A program made the translations under genes and the position numbers. The notes below the pieces were generated by a model that was not told the DNA's origin, did no database searches, and worked only from the letters and a program-made list of their open reading frames with translations. Of a DNA stretch of 25,970 bases, positions 8,979-19,900 are shown piece by piece; the stretch's first letter is position 1; the number at the start of each line of letters is the position of its first letter. Source of the DNA: Cudoniella acicularis (lineage: Eukaryota; Ascomycota; Leotiomycetes; Helotiales; Helotiaceae); NCBI GenBank assembly GCA_013054445.1, contig JAAMPI010000782.1, positions 1 to 25,970 of the forward strand, written 5' to 3'.

Positions 8979-10106
8979 TCAATCACTATCCGCATCCGGA
9001 TTCGCAATGTAGAGTCGTCCAGCACTCATTGTCATCGTCCTTTCATCAACGCTTCCTCTCCTTCGTAATTCATCTGGGTTCTTGACGCTCTTCTCCCGTG
9101 TAACCGTCGCTTTCAGTAAACTGTTGCTTGCAAGTCTTGCTGCATCTGGACTTCCAAGTTCAGCCACACTATCCGCTCTCTCGCCACTACTTCCACTTCC
9201 GACACTCCTTGTCCCATCCCGATTTCCATCTGCGCTAAAGTAATCCTTTGATCGTTGATGGCTCCCAGTAACAGGTGTTTCTTCTGCCAAATTCCCAATT
9301 GAGCCTTGCCGTTCTCTCTCTCCTGGGGGTGTATTTCCATTGCTCCATCTGCCAACTGTAGAACTTCCTCCAGATTGTCGAGAATATGTGAGACCTCTTC
9401 TACCACTGCCAACGCTACTTCGTCCACTGCCGGTACGCCGATGGTAACCAGATTGCATCCCACTATCCGCATCATCATCACTGTCCCCTCCTTCTACTTC
9501 ACTGGCACTCAGGCGCATCGGCACACCTCCTACACCACCTACGAGATCACCAGGGCTGTATCCCACCAGGTTGGCCTTGCCATGATTTCGTATCTTTGCT
9601 GTAACCCGATTGCCACTTGTGAGACTCGCGGAGCCACTCGTTGACAACCGTGCTGCTCCTCCGCCCCCAATCACCTCCATTGTTGCTCGCATTTTCGCCT
9701 GTCGTTGTGCGGCGAGTAATCTTGGATCCTCATGCTGGGCTCGGTCGCACCACACCGTGGCCTTTTGTTTTCGCATCAGGGCGACATAGCTCGTCGCTTG
9801 TGTAGGCCCGCCGGATCTTGAGGAAGTTGACCTTCGCAGATCTTGGGAAACTTGTCGCTGGGGAACAGGACCATTCCCACTACTGGCAGTCGAGAAAGTA
9901 TTTGTAGAAGGTGTGCGGCGGGAGGTATAAGCATGTACTTGCATGTTGGTTGGATAAAGCTGTTGTTGGTACTGAGGCTGGACGATGGTAGGGAATGTAT
10001 TGGAAGAAGTGGTTCGAGTTCGACTATGGCCGTAATTTGAAGGTTGAGGAGGTTGATTTGAGTAGCCCGAGGGCATGGGCTTTCGTCGAGGGACATCTGC
10101 CATCAT
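8979..10106 (-). CDS. Uncharacterised fungal protein, 375 aa, low-complexity with one conserved core
   Basis: Single uninterrupted frame from ATG 10106 (MMADVPRRKPMPSG) to TGA at 8979-8981. I do not recognise a named domain. The N-terminus (1-100) is rich in Pro, Gln, Ser and Thr. The core at about 105-205 looks conserved: YVALMRKQKATVWCDRAQHE, then DPRLLAAQRQAKMRATMEV, a Gly patch, and YSPGDLVGGVGGVPMRLSA. After that come an acidic patch (GDSDDDADSG) and a long Ser/Gly/Arg-rich region up to about 330. The C-terminus ends RLYIANPDADSD. No signal peptide or membrane segment. It is encoded on the same strand as CAF-1, 615 bp upstream of it. Composition suggests a disordered, phosphorylated cytoplasmic or nuclear protein; function unknown. 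Confidence 0.8.
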   Translation of the reverse strand: MMADVPRRKPMPSGYSNQPPQPSNYGHSRTRTTSSNTFPTIVQPQYQQQLYPTNMQVHAYTSRRTPSTNTFSTASSGNGPVPQRQVSQDLRRSTSSRSGGPTQATSYVALMRKQKATVWCDRAQHEDPRLLAAQRQAKMRATMEVIGGGGAARLSTSGSASLTSGNRVTAKIRNHGKANLVGYSPGDLVGGVGGVPMRLSASEVEGGDSDDDADSGMQSGYHRRTGSGRSSVGSGRRGLTYSRQSGGSSTVGRWSNGNTPPGERERQGSIGNLAEETPVTGSHQRSKDYFSADGNRDGTRSVGSGSSGERADSVAELGSPDAARLASNSLLKATVTREKSVKNPDELRRRGSVDERTMTMSAGRLYIANPDADSD

Positions 10107-11440
10107 GACTGGAAACTAGGAAGGGTCGAGATTAAGTGTATGGGGAGATGGAAGGTTGGACGCAATCGAATGACGAAGCTGAGGTATTTTACTGGTCCTG
10201 CCACGGAGAGGAATAAATGTTGGTTATCGTGAAGCACTAGATCGGTCTGTGGTGCGAGCCGTGGGGAGGTTAGTTGGTAGCGTCCGCTGGCCGAGGAGTA
10301 GCTTGGTTCAACTTCCAAGCTTGGTGTCCAAGTCAAAATCCGGGTGGAGCAGCTTTGAGATTAAGTTTGGAGGGTCGTCGATTAGCCGTTGCGAAGATAG
10401 TGAGGTGTGTTGGTCAATTGAGGCTAGGGAAAAAAGATGTAGGAGGTGTGCTGACGGAGAAGCCAGCTGAAGGTGAAGCACGACGAGGCGGATGTGTAAT
10501 GGAAATAATATTGGGTCGCGGGTGAAGGCGGCGAAGGGCGAAGAGGGAGGGAAGCACGGTAGGGGTTTGGTGGAGATGGATCCTTGGCTCGGATTGTTTG
10601 AGGTGGGCAGCCAGCAGCGGGCAACGAGCAGCGGGCGGGGGGCCTGCTCGTAATGTACTGACTGTACCGCGCTGCTCGGATGCAAGTGAGTGCAATTGCA
10701 GTCGCAGTTGCAGGCGGCGCTGAGGTGCGGAATGCAGGACTCGCAAGCTTGGAAGGCAGAGTCCTGGTACTGAGTTTTCGTGTATTTAGCGCGCTCTAGA
10801 CAGGCCCGGAATCAGCAATTGGGGGTCCAGTATCAGCATCGTTCGCTGTCAGCGCAGAAGGTTTATAGGCTTAAAAGGCAACAATGGTTGCGAGCTGCGA
10901 GCGGCTGAGGATGAGGGGTTGCACCGTAGCAAGCTGCAGCACCTGCTTCTGCTTCAACTTCAAGCATAGATAAAGGTGCGGAGAAAGAGGGGACGGCGCA
11001 AGCCAGAGCTCGCGATTGGGAGTGCGGCGCTGATATACTTTTCAGGGCGCCACTCAGGACTCTGTCAACATCTTTGTTGTTGTCAATACAGTAGGGGCTA
11101 AAAAGCAAGAACTTTCGAAAGTCTCACATGGAGAAAAGGCAGAAACACGCAGGCCGAACGCAGGGCTAATGCTGCACCTTTGAATGTGAATCAGATGTTC
11201 GCTGTGCGGATGGCGCTGGTTGTTGTCCCGGTGGTGTCGACTGCAGTCAGCTTCAGGGCAGCTGAACGCGCTTTTTCGTCTCCAATCGCGAATCTTTGTT
11301 GATGCTTCGCGCAACGTGGGTGTAGCGGTGGTCACAGCGGCGGTCGGTCGATTTTTCAATAATGCAGTTCCGGATGTCTCGCAGTAATTACAGAGATACC
11401 GAAAAGGCAGAGGGCGCAAAAAGCAACCACCGTGGATGGC
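10107..11440. other. Long 5' flank of the 375-aa gene; no gene seen
   Basis: No convincing coding sequence. It is GC-richer than the later spacers, and 10600-10700 contains short GC-rich direct repeats (GAGCAGCGGGC-like words at about 10612-10640). Overlapping minus-strand ORFs of 66-125 codons at 10308-10746 are Ser/Pro/His-rich and have no recognisable domain; they are more likely GC-rich shadow frames. The stretch probably includes the promoter and a long 5' UTR. Confidence 0.45.
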
Positions 11441-11441
11441 G

Positions 11442-11561
11442 GCTTAACGAGGGGGTGGTTTTCAATATAAATGACTTTTCCCGTGAATCATCGAGGGATG
11501 GTTTTCAATATAAACTATTTCTTTCTGTGAATCAATCACCCTGCTTAACGAGGGACGGTTG
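11442..11561 (+). repeat. Short degenerate tandem repeat (GCTTAACGAGGG / TGGTTTTCAATATAAA units)
   Basis: TGGTTTTCAATATAAA occurs at about 11456-11471 and again at about 11499-11514, 43 bp apart. Each copy is preceded by a GAGGG word and followed by CCGTGAATCAT / CTGTGAATCAA. The outer word GCTTAACGAGGG occurs at 11442 and 11543, so a third partial unit (GAGGGACGGTTGGATA) closes the array. No coding content. Confidence 0.65.
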
Positions 11562-14500
11562 GATACAAATCGTCACCACCTTGACGTAAGGTTGGCCTTG
11601 GATCAAGTAGATCAAGTGAATCCGAACCCCGTTTCCCCAGTTTCAAGTTGGCCTGTACGTCAGAACATAATAGCCCTGAGGGCTTTGTTATTATCAATGA
11701 GAGCTATAATTGCCTGACCAACATCTGATGCCAGGAAAGTGTCTGGAGTGTGCAGATGCAGTCTGGACACTCTGCACGCTGCAAGCGATGCAAGATCAAG
11801 ATCCGTGTACATTGCACTGCAGGCTGAGGGGTTTACGGTACGGGCGAACACGCAAGCCATGGCAAAGCACTGAAAGAAGCGTGCCCGGCGGCTCTTTGAA
11901 GGTTCAAACTATGGACACAGCGAAGCTCATGAGTGGTGGAGAAGAGAACAGGTTCACTGACGTATGTGCGGAGTACCTTTTGGCGCGGCGATGAGGTCTC
12001 TTTCGGCGCTCCCGGCCACGAATCCACCATTCAGAAGCTTCACTCGGCCTCACTCGAATTAACCTTAATTTTCAGTCTCTCATCTCCTGATGTCCTTATC
12101 TTCATATGCGCCTTTCCAGTCATAAGCGCCCACATCGTCGCCGTTGCTGAGTCGATGCGATACGACGTGAGGGGCGTGAACGGCGCCATCGGGAGCATCC
12201 TCCTCGAGGCTCGAGTCCTCTTTCTCTTCCTCATTCCCTATCAAGCTTATCGCCTGTTCGTGCCCCTCGTCCCCCGCCCCTCTTTTCCCAGTCTGCAATA
12301 TCAACGCCCACCTATTGCAGCTCCCCCTCACTTCCCAGTTTCCCCCCTTGGTTTCCATGCTTCCTGTGCAATATATCTTCATCCTCGCTCACATTCCCAC
12401 TCGTTACCACACTTTTGAGCCTGCGCGGCGCAAAGTCCATTCTGAGATTGCCATCCCATTCTTGAATTCCCTCACCGAATCCCTCCCTTAGGCTCAGGCT
12501 ATGGCCACTGGACGGCGGATACTCGCAATGACGAGGGATGCTGGTGTTGATCAATACGTCACTCCCTCCGCCAAGCTCGCACTGCAGCACCGCGCTTCAC
12601 GTCAACTCATCGCCATCCTCGTACAAACTGCCGCCGTCGGTTTCTCCAGAATTTTCCACATCGTCGCATCCAAATTTTACTAGCAAGATCCAGCTATTGG
12701 GGAACTCATCTTCACAGCCACAACGGGCCGAATCCATTAGCGCTTGTCTTCCGATCCGGCTCATCTCTATGCCCCCCCACCAACTCTTCCGAGTCAAGCT
12801 GGTCTCGGCAGGTCACACCGCGCAACGACCATGAGGGGTATCCAGCTTCCAAGCTCATCAACGCCTTCATGCAAGCCATAGCAAACTTCACAGTCTCACC
12901 TTCACGCATGTTCTAGATCGCCCGCAGCATGCAGATACCGACAGAATATCACAAATATCACAGCCGTCATCAAAACACCCGAAACAGTGCATGAAGTCGG
13001 TGAAGTTGTCAGCTGCATAAGAAGACTTCAAGGCCGAAAGAAAAACTTTAAACCTGACGATACCTTATGCATGTACGATTACATGAGGATCCAAAGTGGT
13101 AGCATCCCATTGGAAATTTTACTCTTTCAGCTCGTGGAGAATTCCAGGCGAAAATTCGGCCAGCTATTACACGTGGCGACCCTACTGGGGATCACCATCG
13201 CGATGGTTGTCTGACAGCCTGGCAAGGCGACACTGCATGCTGCTGAGGCTCCGTAGCGGGGAAGTTTGGAAATGTGGTATGATTTCTTTTGATTATTTTG
13301 CGATTTTCTGGGGAGCCTACGCCATTGCGGAGGTTCCCGTTGCTACCCGATCAGGTGATTGAAATGTTACAGCAGCACTGATGCATAGAGGCCCGAGGGG
13401 GTATTTGATTCAAAGATTAATGGTTGAAAATGGGAAATATTCTCACTTTTTTGCTAGATGTCAATGAATAGCTTTACTACACATCTCAACTGTTATCATT
13501 CGGGAATGACCACAGATGTTGATCCGAGACTCCGGCGCTTGCGGCTTTTCCGGCTGCCGGATGCAATAGTACCGGTATCCGAAAGGCTTCAATTTTTGTC
13601 AGTTCTCTACTTCAAAATTCTCGCCACCTTTTCAAACAGCACGGTGCCCAACACGCCAGATGACCGTGCATTGAAACATACACCGAGCCTGAAAACTGGC
13701 CCACATAACTGATTCAAGACACGCATCCTCAACGACTAGATTGCATATCTTTGTCTTGGAACCAAGGCTTTGAGACGTGTTCCAGATGTTACCCACATTG
13801 GTCGGTACCGACGTTCTGTTCTTTGGGCGTCAAGTTCTATTTCATTTGGTACCTGCTTTTGCTGCTTTTGCAGCATTTGCTTCCCTTTACACCTCACCTA
13901 ATCACTTTTCCGTCTTTTTCCACGTTGATGTGCTCACAAGAAAAGGCTGTTTAGCAAAACATAGCTACCTGTGTGTGTGACGAGCGATGGGTTATATTGC
14001 TTCAACTCCCTTCTTTGTGGAATACGCTGTGAGACTAGGACAGGAATTACGAAAAGGTGGCTTCTGCTTCGAAAGAGCTGATCCCGCGAAGTATCAGAAA
14101 GCCTTTGCACTGTCAAACACCTTCACACTGTCAACTTTTCAAATCCTCTTCCATACCATTTATAATATCTACACTGTTGTCTTGATGCTCAGCGGCTGCA
14201 TGAGCTTTCTCTTTGGAATTGTCGTAGGTTCATGGGACGGCGGGTCTCCACCCTTCCTACTTATCTGCCAGTGTCATAAGAGTGACATTGATACATTGAC
14301 ATGTGCGTCGATAGAGGTTTGCTTGTGTACAGAAGAGAGCACTTATACTCAAAATTGGTTGTAGGAAGCGCAATTATACCCGAACAGGAAGAATCGCGTG
14401 AGAAATCTTTTTCCTTGAACTTTTCCTTCTTTGCGCCTTCTGTTTCTCATTCCCTCCTCTCGAGGCTATGGCTGCAGGAAGAATATATACAAGGAGCATG

Positions 14501-16489
14501 CTACGAGCATTGGGATTCCTTTCTCAAGGAGATGAAGAGTGATTTCTTTTTGAATCTATTGGAGTCCGCCAGGTCGTTGATTCAAGGTGATGGAAATCCA
14601 CATTTTCAAAGTACGCTTCTTTTGTGCAGATACGACGAGTATATATTCAACGCCAACGACAATAATCTTTTACTTGCTAAAGATGAACATCATGCCTAAA
14701 TTGTTGCGGATGGTGCGGTGCTGGAAGTGTTTCTTCATTAATTCAACTCCTCTTTCCTCTATGATAGAAGGTAGATGGTGGAACATTAAAATTCAATTTC
14801 AGGAGTTGGAGACGCTATCTTGTGGTTTATGTTTGTGAATTTGATGTTGTTTATGTGTATACGTTGTTGTCAAATGACTTCACACTGTCAATTTCACACT
14901 TAATTTCATTCTTTTCTTTCATTCACGTATCGTGCGTTATTCCGTTTTCCATATTTCCTACCAAGTCATGCCAGTTCCGGAAAATTAAGCTTTTGACTCC
15001 TTTAGTAAGAGTTTACAGATTGTGTAGCAAGGGTATTGCGGAGAACACGAGGAAGTAGGAAGCAGGAAGGCGGGGAAAGGAGACTTGATCTGATTCTGAA
15101 TCAGATTTTGTTTACTTAGAGGATAGATAACTTGATTATTGTGAGGGTTTTTACAGATTTTTAGGGGCGGAGGGAGAAGTAGGGGAGTAGGCAGGAAAAA
15201 AAAACTCCTCATCTTTCGAACCTTTGAAATTCAATTATAGAATGAAAAGCTATTCACTTCCTTCCTTATGTCTCCTCTAAAATATAAACCAGCTCACTCT
15301 TTATAACCAACACAGACAGACCAGAAATTCATTTTTGAAACTTCCCTCTTAAATCTCTTGTGTATCACCCCTTAAACTATAGGAAATACAAACAAGTAAA
15401 GAACTTAAAGAGATACTCCTCGACAAGTAATCCTTTAAGAGCAAGTATTTAAACCCCCAATATTAACGTGGTCAGAGGAATCAAATGCGAGAGGATACCC
15501 ACTATGGAAAAACACTGCAAGAGGGGTGTTTGAGCGGTTTGCTGACTTCAACTTCGCTTCCGATTCCGTGCTGGAACTTGGAATATTAATTAAATTTAAG
15601 TTACTGGGAAGTGGGTTAGTGCTTGGAAGAGCTGCTTTCGCGCACTCGTGGGTAGGGAGTGGGAGTGTTGTCGATGCTGTGGGTGCTGTCATTATCTTTC
15701 ATGTCTTCGTTTCTTCACCATCACTCACTCGCTCCGAACCTTTAAATCGAGAAATACACCCACGGATAAACATTCTCAGCTCAAGAAGCGGAATCAGGCC
15801 CGAGATATCAAGCTTCTGACAACATGCCGGACCCTGGTCCTTCAACTCTTGCAATTTTACTCTTCCCAAAGTTGAAGTCTCGTGGAACTCTAGTTCTTGT
15901 CCTTAAGGCTTGGGTAGCTGTTAAGGATGAAGGTTTATTTTTATATATTTTCTTTTCAGTTGTTAGTATTTCCTAACGCTTTGGAATTACCATTATCAAG
16001 TATCTTATAAGAACTCGCAACTAAGACAGAAAAATTGCTCAAGGGAGGTGTTCCAAAATAAATTTGTTAGTTACTTTGGTCAGGAGGGCTAGAGCCTGTC
16101 ATATTTGGTTTGATCCATGTCGCGATAGTTGCAGGGAGCCATCGATTTCGCAAGGCTGTATACTGGTCGGGCGTAAGGCTTACTCGAGTAATGATCGTTA
16201 TCAGGTTTCTACTTGCTCGACACCCACTTAGAGCTCTCCGATCGTCACAGGTCGGGGGATAGCAGAGTCGCGATTAGGCCAATAATATGTCAGAGAGTAT
16301 TCCCAAGGCTAAATACTACCTACAAGGGGAGGTGGTACACTGCGATGGAAGCTGAGAAAGAGCAGGAAGGCGCATTACCCCGCTCCGCCTGTGTAACCTA
16401 CTGTAATATAAACCTGACGAAAGATACTCGAATTTCCTTTCTTTCTTCGCTATGGAGTATCATGACATCTCAGGTCAATTCACGCATCG
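11562..16489. other. About 4.9 kb without a supportable gene
   Basis: I see no intact gene. The minus strand at 12312-12909 may hold remains of coding sequence (listed separately). Plus-strand ORFs at 13777-13980, 13987-14364 and 14301-14699 (67, 125 and 132 codons) overlap in different frames, show no domain, and the region around them is AT-rich, so I do not call them genes. 15050-15450 is AT-rich with poly-A/T runs. 16000-16489 should contain the promoter of the second HET gene. Confidence 0.45.
12312..12909 (-). pseudogene. Possible decayed ORF chain of unknown identity
   Basis: From 12797 to 12312 on the minus strand a single frame runs for about 160 codons with only one stop, a TGA at 12597-12599 between GDELT and SAVLQCELGG. 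A second frame from 12909 (MREGETVKFAMACMKALMSL) overlaps its start, as if one indel near 12750 separates them. Composition is protein-like and acidic (CGCEDEFPNSWILLVKFGCD, GNVSEDEDILH). I cannot match it to a family. Chance open frame in a fairly GC-rich stretch is a serious alternative. Confidence 0.2.
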
Positions 16490-19400
16490 ATGGACCATCT
16501 ACCTCGACCATTCAGTTCGACCGGTCCGCTGGTTGAAGCGCCGCTCCTAGATAATATTCCGTGGGACTTTCAAGACTTTCAGACCTTTCCAAGTCGACAC
16601 GGGTTTTCCCAGAACGACCAAGGCGACCTCCTCCTCGATGACATCGGTCATTCTCCCAGGATATCGCCTCTTTGATGCAATCATGGCTATATTTCGGTTT
16701 CTTGACCGAAATCTTTGGGGCTTCCCTAAACAGAGACCATTTTATTCGACGCATACCTGCAAGTGGCGGAGAATTGCCTCGCATGGTCGTGGACTCGAGC
16801 CCTCTTTGAAGAACTCATAGCGACTTGGATTGCCAGCTTTTCGGTGTCCAACCAACTTACTCCTGACAATCTGCGGAAAGACCTTGAGGCTGCTGGGTTG
16901 CATGACAAACTTCTTTCCCTCGAACTTAGCGTGAGGAGACATATTACGCAAATTGAACGGCATCGGACCGGTGTTGTATCTCCAGTGACAGAAGTAATAC
17001 TGTCGGTCAGAGTGCTCTACCTGACAATATCTCACATATTCAACGACCGCACATGCCGCTTCGAAGTTCCCATCAACGTCAACCCATCTCCGGTCGTTGC
17101 TTTGTTGAAGGAGCGCATGATCACCGCCGATTGGTGTCCATCCGAGGTCGCACATTTGTCAGAAGAATTCGATGATCTGCTCTTGTTCTACGTTTCTCAA
17201 ATTCGTCGGCCACGGGCTCCTGGTGTCAATCATGCGAATTGCACCACTAATCAATGCACTGCCAACAATGTCCATATGCAGAATGGACAATATATCCAAC
17301 GACACACTAAAGGAAACTGTACTTGCGGATCTGTTTCGGTTCCAGGTAATGAATTGATCCAAATTTTGCGGGGTGGACAGGTTCCGTTAGTCGAAGTCAT
17401 ACTCACAGAGCATGGCAGAGTCGAGCTCAAGCTTCACGCTTCCAAATTAAGTTCTATATACATCGCCATTTCTCATGTCTGGTCTGATGGTATGGGGAAT
17501 CCGGATTCAAATGCTCTTCCTCAGTGCCAGCTCGAAAAATTAGCTCAAATGCTAAACCGCCTCCCACCACAAGTCTTGCGAGCTGACAAGGCCTGGAAAG
17601 TCGGGTCCTTTAACCTCTTCTGGATGGATACTCTCTGCATACCACCCCAGAAAGAATATAAGGAACTGAGATTAGCATACATTAATAAAATGGCTGTCAT
17701 ATACGCGGCCGCGGTAGGAGTTATAGTTTTAGACAGTGGGCTCCAACAAGTTCGAATTGGGGCATCTGAGGGAAGCGAAATCCTTGCTTATATGACTTGT
17801 TGTGCGTGGGCTCGAAGGGCGTGGACATTTCAAGAAGGTGCACTGGGAAATTGCTCTCTATTTATGTTTGCAGATGGTGCGACAAATCCTGCGAAAGACA
17901 GGTATTTCTCCGATGGGCCCAGAGAGGACGCAAGCAACTACAGGCCAATGGAAACTTCCAAGTACTATTCCAAGCGGCCTCCCCGGTACCCCGTTCTCTA
18001 CCACTGGGTTAAGACTCTACTTCCACGCCTCAGTGTTTCCCCCAAAGCCAGCCCGACTTTCTCTTTCCGCGCGATTATTTCAATGAGAATTTCGCTCTCG
18101 TTACGGGGTCCGCTTGTTAGACAAACCTTGTATCACTATTGGAAGTTGGCAGGAAATCGAGACCGTCTTGGGAGAAGCAAGAGCAGCGAACAACGGGCGT
18201 TTGTCACTGTTTGGAACGCTCTGCGTAAAAGATCAACTACTCAACCAGAGGATGTATATGCCATACTTGCCAATCTTCTCAACTTCAACGCTTACGCGGT
18301 GTCTACATTTTCTACCCTGGAGAGGTTCAAGGCAATGATTTGGAGTATTGATGAGCTGCCACAATCACTTCTATACAATCGTGGGAAAAGAATCGATACG
18401 ACTAAACATCATCTGAATCGCTGGGTCCCGACAGAGTTCAGTCCTGTTAAGCTTCGTTCCAGCCCGTTTATGCAACCCTCGGAGCTTGGATTCACGGTGA
18501 AACCGGATCAGGATGGTGGGCTTCCAGGTTTGATCATGATAAGACCCGGACTGAAGCACATGGAAAAGACCCTTTTTCTTAGGCATCTCGATGTATTCAT
18601 TCGTGTCGAGTTCTTCCGTTCCGCTGAAGATGAGTTTGACCCCAAAAACTACGAAGCAACCTGTATTCTTATCGATGAGCACAACTTCGACTTGGACTTT
18701 TCAATGAAGTCCTGGGATGGGGCTTGCTTACATGTATCTGGAATTACCCAAAGTTTGAAAATGGCAAAGGGGGGGGTCGAAAGAAAAGAATCCCGACTTG
18801 GGAAATTCTATTGATAGCACGGAAGAGGTCATCAAAGTTGTGTTCGACTGTCCTGTACGCGTTTCAATCGCTCGCCACCCCACAGAGCTTGGGGTTCAAA
18901 ATATTGCCGCTCAAGTGGCGGGTGATCCATTTGTCAATATGGATCACGCTCAATCTGAGGAATTACCAGTGACAATTCTAGCGAAAAAAAAGCGAGGTAA
19001 TGGTCCCACGGCCGTGGCGATCTGGAACCGAAAACGCCGTCACAGACGAAGTTTGCATTGAATCTCCTGGATCTCTGCCGCCCGCGGAAATGCCGACGAC
19101 TCCGGTTCAAGCCACTATCCTTGATGATACTGGTGTTGAAGCTCTGGATGCCCCGGTTGTGACTTTCCCTCAACGGTGGGAGCTTGTAATTGAGTGTGGT
19201 TAGTATTCCTTACTAAATAACTTTCCCCCCAACCTGCATAGTAAATTGCGAGTCTACAAATTTGCTTCACTTAATAAACACAGACTGACGGTCAATTTTT
19301 TTCCAGACAGGAGTGGATGGAATAAGCCATTGCCGCGCCGGTCTTATCTTATAAACCCTATTCTCGCCCCTTCAAATATGTGGTTCTATGTCTGTCGCCT

Positions 19401-19900
19401 TCCTTTCTTGATATTCTTTGTCTCTTTTTTTTATCACTTCCTGCATCTTATTCTACAGTCTTTACTACACAGTTGCATTCAGTCCAAATTACAAATTTTT
19501 GATCGCTTCTCTAGTTATCACACTTTTTATTACATCTCTTATTATATATCTTCTGCTTTGGGATATTTTCAGCTACAATTCTATGAGTCGGATGCGAGAA
19601 CAGAATCTCGGTTTGTGCGTTGCTTTAGGGGCATATATGTGTTTCTTTTTCACTCTTTCGATAGGTGTAATGAATGATTTTGCGCTGACGGAACTATTAA
19701 TGTTATTGTCCTGGGGGACTGTCCTCCCGTGTTTGCTTGCGATTGTTGATTTTGGGTTTCAGCGAGGGAAGAAGATGGTGTATAAGTACTGGCTTGCGAG
19801 CTTTGAGCCTAATTGGTCTCCCGAGAAACTCCCTTGGTTATATCGACCTTGGACTTTACCAGAGGATATCAAAAATTGTTTCCGGCAGAAGAATAACTAA
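16490..19900 (+). pseudogene. HET-domain protein with C-terminal membrane region, frameshifted
   Basis: The natural start is ATG 16490 (MDHLPRPFSSTGPLVEA). The long open frame 16763-18814 has no ATG at its left end (GTG) and is only its middle. HET core: Cys-rich NHANCTTNQC and GNCTCGS, then AISHVWSDGMGNP (about 17465), LFWMDTLCIPP (about 17615), YINKMAVIYAAAVGVIVLD and CAWARRAWTFQEGAL (about 17805-17845), later QRAFVTVWNALRKRSTTQPE. The reading frame must shift at about 16658 and back at 16777, at about 18040 and back at 18117, and then once each in G8 (18769-18776), A8 (18984-18991) and T8 (19425-19432). A 108-nt intron at 19199-19306 (GTTAGT...CAG) keeps frame. The C-terminus has several hydrophobic helices (about 19380-19760) and ends KNCFRQKNN. 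Either a pseudogene or a gene misread at indels; the family role is vegetative incompatibility cell death. Confidence 0.78.

Noticed and set aside
10308..10746. Overlapping minus-strand ORFs of 66-125 codons
   Set aside because: Several frames are open at once in GC-rich DNA, composition is Ser/Pro/His-rich, and no domain or splice signals support them.
11933..12418. 161-codon plus-strand ORF
   Set aside because: No recognisable domain, Pro/Ser/His-rich tail, and it overlaps minus-strand frames of similar quality.
13777..14838. Chain of plus-strand ORFs with hydrophobic stretches
   Set aside because: The frames overlap each other and I could not join them with convincing introns; hydrophobicity follows from T-rich DNA.
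16763..18814. The 683-codon open frame as an intact gene on its own
   Set aside because: It begins with GTG, not ATG, starts in the middle of family-like sequence, and contains at least one segment better read in another frame. I treat it as the middle of a frameshifted gene starting at 16490.
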